Assembly (NCBI GenBank): GCA_023412755.1
Contig: JAEZCB010000160.1
Span: 1-15,130, forward strand
Source of the DNA: Bacteroidota bacterium
GTDB taxonomy: Bacteria; Bacteroidota; Bacteroidia; Flavobacteriales_F; PHOS-HE28
Direction of reading: 5' to 3'
DNA: 15,130 nucleotides
Position 1 is the first letter of the stretch, and every line of letters begins with the position of its first letter. The notes under the pieces are model-generated. The model saw nothing but the letters and a program-made list of their open reading frames with translations, did no database searches and was not told the origin of the DNA. A program made the translations under genes and the position numbers. Shown piece by piece: positions 5,674-13,200 of the stretch.

Positions 5674-7883
5674 TGTATGGAGTACAACACCTCCTTGTCC
5701 ACCTGCACGGTGTATTTCCCACGCAATTCCTCCAGCCATTCTTTCTCCAGGCTATCCTGGTATGCTGCCGTGATGGCACCACGGGCCTCCTCAATGGCTT
5801 TGGGTGCCGGGGCGTGTACCTTTTTCAGATCCACGAACACCACCCTGTCCTCCACGGGAATATCCGCGGAAAGCCCCGGCTTCTCCACCCCCTTCAAGAA
5901 CGGCTTCTGTTCCAGGGTGAAGAGACCATTGTCTATTTCCAGGGCCAATGGATCGTTCTTGTTCACCTGGGTCACGAGATCGGCTCCGCGCACATTCTTC
6001 TTCAACAGGTCCCTCACCTGTTTGGCCACCTTGGCGTTGGAACATGTGTAGATGTCGGCCTCATACCTGGTGTCCCACATGAAACGGCTATTGTTGGCCT
6101 CGTAGAAGGCCTCCAGACCGGCGGTATCCTTCACAGCCTTGCCCCAGACCATACGGTCGGTGAGTTCAAAGAGCAGAATGCCATCGCGATATTCCTTCAT
6201 GAGCATGCGGAAATCGGCGTATTTGTTCTCCAGATTCTGATCCTCATACGCCAACAGGCTCTCATCGATGAATTCCTGCAGGCGCATATCCACCAGGGCC
6301 TTCACCTCGATCTCTTTTTCCCTGCGCTGTTTTTCCTCCAGGTGGTCTAGCAGGTCCCGCTGGGTGTAGGTCCTGTCCTTTATGGTGAAGACCGGCTTGG
6401 TGAGTTTCGCAGCCTTAGTGCGATCGTATTTCCAACCCTGGCCCACGGACCGTACCACCACGGTATCATCCAGGGTCTGGGGCTGGTCTTCGTATTGGCG
6501 GCTGCGTACGTTCACCATCTTCCCATTACGGATCATCCCTACCAGCCCACGATCGTAGGTAACGCCATCTTTTGTGTATGGGCCCTCTTTCATATCCCGG
6601 CGGATAAGCGTATCGGTCAACGTATTGCCCTTCTCGAAGATGGTCTTGTTCACCAGCGGATACACGGCATTGACGTTCTTGTTGTGCACCTGCAGACCAT
6701 ATTCCTTTTTAAGCTTGTCCAGGAATGCGCGGCGTGTGATCTCGGCGCGGCTGTCCCGGCCGATCTTGGTCTTTAATTCAGCCTTTGCGGCTTCGAAGGA
6801 AGGTGGAGGCTGATGTTCCAACCGCTTGATGATATGCCAGCCGTAACGGGTGCGGACCGGTGCACTGATCTCGTTGTTCTCTTTCAAGGCGAAGGCGGCG
6901 TCTTCGAACTCATCGATCATCTTACCGGTGCCGAACAAAGGCAATTCGCCTCCCTTGGTGTTACTGCTTTCATCTTCGCTGTAGCGCAGCGCTGCATCCG
7001 CGAAATCCACCTCGCCATTCTTGATGCGCTGGTGGATCTCCTTGATCTTGGATGCGGCCTCGGCCTGCTTCTCGGGAGTATCCTGATCGGTGCTGCGCAG
7101 CATGATGTGGGCCACTTTCACCTGCCCACGAGCGGGCCTTCTACCGGCCACCTTGATGATGTGGTACCCGAACCGCGTGCGCACGGGCTGGCTGACCTCC
7201 CCTATCTTGGTGCCGTAGGCGGCTGTCTCGAATGGATATACCATCTGCAAAGCGCTGAACCAGCCCAGGTCCCCGCCATTCTTCTGTGCACTGGGATCGT
7301 CCGATCCGCCCGGGCCTTTGGCCACCGTTGCGAAATCATCCCCCTTCACCACGCGATCGCGGATGGATATGATCTTCTTCCAGGCGGCCGCTGTATCCTC
7401 CGGGGTGGGATCCGCAGGCAGCTGTACAAGGATGTGGCTCGCACGCACCTCTTCCTGCATGCGATCATAGGCTTCGCGCATCAGGGCATCATTCAACTCG
7501 CGATCTATGAGGTACGGACGGGCAAGTTGTTTGCGGTAGCCATCCAGTTCGCTTCGGAATTTGGACACGGTATCCATGCCCTGTACCTCCGCCTCGCGCA
7601 CCTTCAATTTGTAATTGATGAACAGTTCGAGGTATTCATCCAGGGCCTCGCGCGTCACCTGGGCCTCCTTGTTGTTCTTTTTATAAATGGCCTCGAACTC
7701 GCTGCGTGTAACGGGAATGCCATCCACGGTCATCAGCACGGGATCGTTGTTGGAGGCAGCGGCCACCTGGCCTTTCTGTGCCGTGGCTTCAACGGGAGGC
7801 TGGCCTTTTTTTTGGGCAAAGCCGGATAAGGTGAAGAAGCACAGGCAGACAGCCGCCATCTTCCTGTTCAATTCCATTGCCAT
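5670..7883 (-). CDS. Periplasmic peptidyl-prolyl isomerase with two parvulin domains (PpiC/SurA/PpiD type)
   Basis: From ATG 7883 the product is 737 residues. A signal peptide (1-23, cleavage after GFA) is followed by a Lys/Gln-rich linker and a SurA-like helical domain (about residues 50-140: LMTVDGIPVTRSEFEAIYKK). Two full parvulin domains lie at about 146-247 and 255-356. Both keep both active-site histidines: ASHILV (His150) with FGYHII (His241), and VAHIML (His259) with YGWHII (His350). The remaining 380 residues hold no parvulin motif, but about 470-580 again looks like a SurA_N-type strand and helices (VFTIKDRTYTQRDLLDHL). It should catalyse proline isomerisation and assist folding in the periplasm. 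The frame extends to TTG 7964, but that stretch contains the promoter, so 7883 (or ATG 7877) is preferred. It is the first gene of the folding operon. Confidence 0.9.
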   Translation of the reverse strand: MAMELNRKMAAVCLCFFTLSGFAQKKGQPPVEATAQKGQVAAASNNDPVLMTVDGIPVTRSEFEAIYKKNNKEAQVTREALDEYLELFINYKLKVREAEVQGMDTVSKFRSELDGYRKQLARPYLIDRELNDALMREAYDRMQEEVRASHILVQLPADPTPEDTAAAWKKIISIRDRVVKGDDFATVAKGPGGSDDPSAQKNGGDLGWFSALQMVYPFETAAYGTKIGEVSQPVRTRFGYHIIKVAGRRPARGQVKVAHIMLRSTDQDTPEKQAEAASKIKEIHQRIKNGEVDFADAALRYSEDESSNTKGGELPLFGTGKMIDEFEDAAFALKENNEISAPVRTRYGWHIIKRLEHQPPPSFEAAKAELKTKIGRDSRAEITRRAFLDKLKKEYGLQVHNKNVNAVYPLVNKTIFEKGNTLTDTLIRRDMKEGPYTKDGVTYDRGLVGMIRNGKMVNVRSRQYEDQPQTLDDTVVVRSVGQGWKYDRTKAAKLTKPVFTIKDRTYTQRDLLDHLEEKQRREKEIEVKALVDMRLQEFIDESLLAYEDQNLENKYADFRMLMKEYRDGILLFELTDRMVWGKAVKDTAGLEAFYEANNSRFMWDTRYEADIYTCSNAKVAKQVRDLLKKNVRGADLVTQVNKNDPLALEIDNGLFTLEQKPFLKGVEKPGLSADIPVEDRVVFVDLKKVHAPAPKAIEEARGAITAAYQDSLEKEWLEELRGKYTVQVDKEVLYSIQ

Positions 7884-7920
7884 GCTCGTTTGGTTTGGTC
7901 GCGTTGGCCCGGTGATACCG

Positions 7921-7940
7921 GATCCTTTTTTGGAAGGATC
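7921..7940 (-). promoter_or_regulatory. Leader hairpin of the folding-factor operon
   Basis: A perfect inverted repeat, gatcctt-N6-aaggatc, spans exactly 20 bases just downstream of the -7 box. It would sit at or within a few bases of the predicted 5' end of the operon mRNA. It has no T run on either strand, so it is not a typical intrinsic terminator. It may be an mRNA-stabilising 5' stem or a binding site for a dimeric regulator. The symmetry is seen directly; the role is inference. Confidence 0.4.
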
Positions 7941-7941
7941 G

Positions 7942-7968
7942 CAAATGTAACCGTTGCCTGCCAAACAA
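7942..7968 (-). promoter_or_regulatory. Promoter of the PPIase-SurA-MoxR operon
   Basis: Read on the minus strand, TACATTTG (7942-7949) matches the Bacteroidota -7 consensus TAnnTTTG exactly. A TTG (7966-7968) lies 16 nt further upstream, one base short of the usual 17-23-nt spacing to the -33 element. Transcription would begin near 7935-7940, giving a leader of about 55 nt before ATG 7883. The position also argues against the longer TTG-7964 start of the isomerase. Confidence 0.55.
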
Positions 7969-8090
7969 CGAAGCTTTGCCGGTAAGCATATTGGCCATCC
8001 TGGACGGCACCATGGCCTTACGATCCGATGACATGGGCTCCTGAAGGTGCCATTGATCGGAACGGGATCGAGGTCGTTCTGCTTCCGGCC
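7969..8090 (-). other. Rest of the intergenic region between kinase pair and folding operon
   Basis: The whole gap between the second kinase and ATG 7883 is 207 nt, the longest in the window. Its promoter and leader hairpin are listed separately. The kinase-proximal part has a 6-bp stem (ggccat at 7993-7998 with atggcc at 8012-8017) and no T run, so no convincing intrinsic terminator for the kinase transcript is visible. Reading frames crossing it have no family resemblance and overlap both flanking genes. Confidence 0.6.
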
Positions 8091-10250
8091 TTACTTCACA
8101 CCAGCGGCCGGGCGCGCTCTTTCCGATCTCCATAGCGCTCTCCGCAGTGCTTTCGGTTCCACCGGCTTGGTAAGATGGAGATCGAATCCAGCCTTGAACG
8201 CTTTTTCCTGATCTTCTTCCCTGCCATAACCGGTAAGTGCGATCATATACGCGCCCGCCAGTTGTGGATCGGCACGGAAAGCACGCGCCACTTCATATCC
8301 ATTCATGCTAGGCAGGCCTATATCGCATAAGACTACCTGAGGCTGGTAGTTCCCGGCCATTTTCATGGCTTCCTTGCCTGATGAAGCGATCTTCACATCA
8401 TGGCCTTCCAGCCGTAGTAGCATGCCTGCGCTTTCGGCCGCATCCGGATTGTCCTCGATGATGAGGATGCGGTGAATGGTCTTTTCAGTCTCGGGTTCAT
8501 CGTCAACCTGCTGTGGAAGCTCCCTTCTTTCCTCCACGGGCAGTTCCATGGTGAATGTGGCGCCCTTGCCCGTACCGTCACTTGCGGCATACACCGCACC
8601 GCCATGCATCTCCACAAGCCCTTTCACCAAGGAAAGGCCAAGCCCAAGCCCACCCCGGCTGCGATCCAAACCCTGGTCCGCCTGGCGGAACACATCGAAG
8701 ATGTGTGTGAGGATCTGCGGCTCGATGCCGATGCCATTGTCGGTGACCATGACCCACACCTTGCGATCACCATTGTCCACCCGCATCTTCACATTCACCC
8801 TCCCGCCTCTTTCAGTGAATTTGTGCGCGTTGTGCAACAGGTTTCCGAGTGCCTGCGCCAGACGGGTGGGATCACCCATCACCCACACCTGTTCCTCAGG
8901 CAACTCCACCACCAGGGAAATATCGTTGCTCCGGATCAGGTTCTCGTAATCATCGGTGGTCTGGGCCACTATGCTGCGTAGATCGCACCGTTCCCGGCGC
9001 AGCAAGATCTTGCCTCGCGCGATGCGGGTGGCATCCAAAAGATCATCCACCAGGCGCGCCATGTGCTTCACCTGCCGGTCTATCACTTCGCGTGCATGTT
9101 CCACGGTAGGGTCCTGCGGCCCAATCAGCCCCAAGATCTCCACCGCGTTCCGCATGGGGCCAAGCGGATTTCTCAGTTCGTGGGCGAGCATGCCAAGGAA
9201 TTCATCCTTTCGCTGATCAGCCTCCTGGATACCCTGCACAAGACGTGCGTTCTCCAACGCGGCGCCCGCACGTGCCGCCAGTTCCCCGGCAAGGGATATA
9301 TCGCCCGAGCGGTAATCCGGACTGGTCGCCTTGCGCATGAGCACCAGCACGCCGTGGGATACATCACGCACATGGAGCGGCAATACCAACGCACTGCCAC
9401 CGGTGACATCCGGGTGTGGTGAAGAATGCGGACTATCCGGTTCCAACCGCTGATCCTCGGTGAGTGCATCGCCGGGCAATCCGGAGATGATCCGGAATTC
9501 CCGTGCCCGTTCCGCACGTTGGATAGCCTCGATAAGCCATTTCTGCGGCTTGTGCCGGGTTAGGTAATAACGGCCTATGTCCGAAGCATGCGCGCCCCCC
9601 CAGTTGCTTCGCACTTGTTCAATGTTGCCAGCCTCGTCCACAATGGCCAGCACACTTAGATCGGCAAGGAAAGGCACGGCCGCGCGGGCGATGTTGTCCA
9701 CCAAAGGATCGAATTCATGCGACCGGGTGAATATGGTTCCGGCCTCGGCCAGAAAGGCGCTGCGGCGGGCAATATCCTCAGCTGCTGCTCGGCGGGCGCG
9801 TTCTTCCGCCTGTGAAGCTGTCTGCCGCCGCATCTGGTAGAGTTCCACGAACACCTGCACCTTGGCGCGGAGGATCTCAGGAACTATGGGCGTTGGTATG
9901 TAATCCACCGCGCCACTCGCATACCCCTGTGCCACACGCACATCATCAGCAAAAGCCGTGAGGAAGATGATCGGCGTGGTGGCCGAACGTTTCCTCTGCC
10001 GGATCAGCGTGGCCGTTTCGAAGCCATCCATGCCCGGCATATTCACGTCCAGCAGGATCACGGCGAACTCCCTGCGGAGCACTTCCTTGAGTGCTTCCGG
10101 ACCAGAATTCGCAACGATGAGGTTAACATCCAGATCCTCCAATATGGTGCGGTACACCAGTATCTTTTCCGGCAGATCGTCCACGAGCAGGATGTCAGCG
10201 CGATGCATCACCGGCCCTGTCCCCTCCCTGATCGTGGTACTGCTATCCAT
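8091..10250 (-). CDS. Hybrid histidine kinase, REC-GAF-HisKA-HATPase_c-REC
   Basis: A 719-residue cytoplasmic protein with no membrane segment. Receiver 1 (about 18-137) has Asp24/Asp25 and phospho-acceptor Asp68 (ILLDVNMPGMDG), but Thr120 (YIPTPIVPEIL) where Lys is usual. A charged helix (140-165) leads to a GAF-like domain (about 165-338). The HisKA H-box is LAHELRNPL with His357. The ATPase has N-box GNLLHNAHKF (470-479), G1 DNGIGI (504-509) and G2 GGLGLGLSLVK. Receiver 2 (about 593-708) is complete: Glu599/Asp600, Asp643 (LCDIGLPSMNG), Thr673, Lys695. Both receivers around one kinase suggest input from another kinase and output to an HPt or sister receiver. The gene starts 24 nt after the poly-HAMP kinase stop, so they are probably co-transcribed. 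An alternative start, Met15 at 10208, has AGGGAGGGG upstream and loses no domain. Confidence 0.92.
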   Translation of the reverse strand: MDSSTTIREGTGPVMHRADILLVDDLPEKILVYRTILEDLDVNLIVANSGPEALKEVLRREFAVILLDVNMPGMDGFETATLIRQRKRSATTPIIFLTAFADDVRVAQGYASGAVDYIPTPIVPEILRAKVQVFVELYQMRRQTASQAEERARRAAAEDIARRSAFLAEAGTIFTRSHEFDPLVDNIARAAVPFLADLSVLAIVDEAGNIEQVRSNWGGAHASDIGRYYLTRHKPQKWLIEAIQRAERAREFRIISGLPGDALTEDQRLEPDSPHSSPHPDVTGGSALVLPLHVRDVSHGVLVLMRKATSPDYRSGDISLAGELAARAGAALENARLVQGIQEADQRKDEFLGMLAHELRNPLGPMRNAVEILGLIGPQDPTVEHAREVIDRQVKHMARLVDDLLDATRIARGKILLRRERCDLRSIVAQTTDDYENLIRSNDISLVVELPEEQVWVMGDPTRLAQALGNLLHNAHKFTERGGRVNVKMRVDNGDRKVWVMVTDNGIGIEPQILTHIFDVFRQADQGLDRSRGGLGLGLSLVKGLVEMHGGAVYAASDGTGKGATFTMELPVEERRELPQQVDDEPETEKTIHRILIIEDNPDAAESAGMLLRLEGHDVKIASSGKEAMKMAGNYQPQVVLCDIGLPSMNGYEVARAFRADPQLAGAYMIALTGYGREEDQEKAFKAGFDLHLTKPVEPKALRRALWRSERARPAAGVK

Positions 10251-10274
10251 ACGCGCTTTCTCGTTCAGTTCACT

Positions 10275-13200
10275 CTAACCGGATGTTACCGGGCGATAAA
10301 GCCATGCGCGAAGCACGGACAACATTTGCTCGGTATCGACCGGTTTGGAAAGGTAATCCCATGCCCCGGCCTCCATGCACTTTTCCCTATCCCCTTTCAT
10401 GGCCTTGGCTGTTACGGCCACGATCGGCAGATCCTTAAGACTGTGGATCTTGCGTATCTCCCGCATGGTCTCGATCCCATCCATCTCGGGCATCATGATG
10501 TCCATAAGCACGATGTCGATATCGGGCCTGGTCTTGAGGATCTCAATGGCGTCCCTGCCATTATCTGCTGAGAGAATGCTCATTTCATGATCTTCCAGTA
10601 CGGTGGTGAGCGCGAATATGTTGCGCATGTCATCATCCACGATGAGCACCCGGCGATCCTTCAAAGAACGCTCACTGCTGCGCAGGTCCAAGACCGTTTG
10701 TCTCATGGCTGTGGGTAATTTACTTACGTTCCGGTGCAGGTACAAAGATGTAAGGTCCAACAATCGTTCCGGTGAATGGGCCTTCCGCACCATCACATCA
10801 CCACCTGGTCTCTTAAAGGACCGGTGGCCATTCTTGCCGCCGAACATGACCATGGTGAGTTGCCTGTCCACGCCTTCGGTCCATTGGTTGGCGGGAAGAG
10901 TGAGCTCTTTCAGGATGCCATTGGCGCCTTCGCCAACGATCACCAGATCCAGCGTGCGATCCTTCAATTTCTTCAATTCCCGAGCATTCTTCACCGTGGT
11001 TATGCGCAGATCCTCGGCATTAACGGCACCTACTATCCGATCACGTTCCTTGGTATCGTCGGTCACTACCACCAGGTCCTTGCGGCGGCCACTGTAGCGG
11101 TCTAGAAAATCCATGAGCGATGCCACGATGTCGCCATTCTGGATGGGTTTGGTCACGAAGCCCAAGGCACCAGCGTCCATGGCCTTGTCCCGTGCATCAT
11201 CCGTGGAGATCACACAGACCGGAATATGCTGCGTGTTCACATCATTCTTCAACCTTTCCAGCACGCGCCAGCCTTTCACATCGGGCAGGTGTATATCCAG
11301 TGTGAGGGCTACGGGCTTGTGGTCGCGCACCATGGCCAGTGCCGTGGCACCAAGGGGTGTTACCAGACCCTTGAAACCCTGGGCGCGTGCGGCATCTAGC
11401 AGTATACGCGCGAACCCCGCGTCATTCTCAACGATCAGAAGCACACGATCACCTGCCTGGATCTCCTCGCGATCATCCTTCACCTCGTTCGCCATGTGTA
11501 TCTGGTGCTCCTCTTCCACCACCTCGGCGGGCTTGTCTTTGCCAAGGATCTTATTGGCCATCTCCTGCACGGCCTCGGGTTGGAACTGGACGGGAGGTGC
11601 GGGCAGCACATCGTTGATCTGCCCACGACGGTTGCGGGAAGGCACGTATCGCACAGGCAGGTATAGGGTGAAGGTGCTGCCGTGACCGGGTTGGGACATG
11701 AGGCGGATCTCTCCACCGAGCAGCCGTGCCAATTCGCGGCTGATAGCCAGGCCCAGACCTGTGCCACCATACTTGCGGCTGGTGGAACCATCGGCCTGTT
11801 GGAAGGCCTCGAAGATCAGCATCTGTTTGTCCGGCGCGATACCGATGCCGGTATCGGAAACGGAGAAGGCCAGCACTTCGGTGGCATTGTTGAGATCCTC
11901 GTTGCTGGCGCTCCAGCCACTGCGCACGATCTCCGCGGTAAGCGCCACCTGCCCTTGATGCGTGAACTTGAATGCGTTGGAAAGCAGGTTCTTGATGATC
12001 TGCTGGAGGCGCTTGGCATCGGTGAATACCGTGCGCGGAAGGTCTTTCTGGAAGTCCAGGACGAAATCGACGTTCTTGGCCTCCGCCACGTGGCGGAAGG
12101 TGCGCTCCACATAGCCCTGCATATCCTCCAGAGGAAGCTCTCCGGCATCCACCACCACGGTCCCGGACTCGATCTTGGAGAGATCAAGGATGTCGTTGAT
12201 CAGCATCAGCAGGTCATTGCCGGAGCTGTGGATCGTTTTGGCGAATTCCGTCTGCCTGGGTGTGAGGTTGCCCTCCTGGTTGCGGGAAAGTTGATCGGAT
12301 AGGATCAACAGGCTATTGAGTGGTGTGCGTAGCTCGTGGGACATGTTCGCGAGGAACTCCGACTTGTATTTCGAGGTGAGGGCGAGCTGTTTGGCTTTTT
12401 CCTCCAACTCCTGCCGGGCTTGTTCCACCTCGCGATTCTTACGCTCCACCTCTTCATTCTGCTGCACCAGCAGGCTGGCTTTTTCCTGCAGGGCCTCGTT
12501 GGTCTGTTGAAGCTGCTCCTGCCGGCTCTGGAGCTGGTGCGCGAGCGACTGCGATTGCTTGAGCAGGTCCTCGGTACGCATGTTGGCCTCGATGGTATTC
12601 AATACGATACCGATCGATTCCGTGAGTTGATCAAGCAACGCTCTATCGGTGAAACTGAAGCCTTTGAATGAAGCCAGTTCAAGTACTCCTTTCACCTGTC
12701 CTTCAAAGATCAGGGGCAGCACGAGAATGGTCCTGGGTGTGGACGCTCCAAGACCGCTGGTGATCTTGATGTGGCTGTCCGGAAGTTCTTCCAATTCCAC
12801 CTTTCGCTTCTCCAATGCACATTGCCCCACCACACCTTCGCCGAGCTGGATCCGCTTGCCATGCTGTTCATGCCCTTCTGAGGCATAGCTGGCGAGCAGC
12901 GTGAGTCTCGGTTCGTCCTGTTCGGGTTCCAATACGTAGAATTCCGCCTGCAGGGCATTCACCACCGGACACAGCTCCGAGAGCACCATTCGGCCCACAT
13001 TGGTAATGTCCCGCTGCCCCTGGAGCATGCGGCTGAATTTCGCCAGGTTGGTCTTGAGCCAGTCCTGCTGCGTGTTCTTCTGTGTGGTATCGCGCAGGTT
13101 CCAGATCATTTCGTTGATCGTGTCCTTCAGCGCAGCCACCTCACCCAGCGCCTCCACCGTGATCGAGCGGGTAAGGTCTCCCTTGGTCACGGCCGTTGCC

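Noticed and set aside
6813..7829. Plus-strand open frame of 338 codons opposite the two-parvulin isomerase
   Set aside because: The minus-strand frame has a signal peptide and two complete parvulin domains. The opposite frame is an antisense shadow with biased His/Leu-rich composition.
7884..7964. N-terminal extension of the isomerase to TTG 7964
   Set aside because: The extension is not signal-like and covers the TACATTTG promoter box and leader hairpin. ATG 7883 gives a good signal peptide.
7993..8017. Stem ggccat/atggcc as a terminator of the kinase transcript
   Set aside because: Only 6 bp with a 13-nt loop and no following T run; likely chance.
7789..8133. Minus-strand open frame of 114 codons bridging the kinase and isomerase genes
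   Set aside because: It overlaps both neighbours in other frames, is Arg-rich without domain resemblance, and contains the operon promoter.
248..10250. Functional link between the secreted propeller and the kinases as one sensor system
   Set aside because: They are separated by the folding operon and their own promoters, and the kinases have no visible periplasmic domain to receive a propeller signal.
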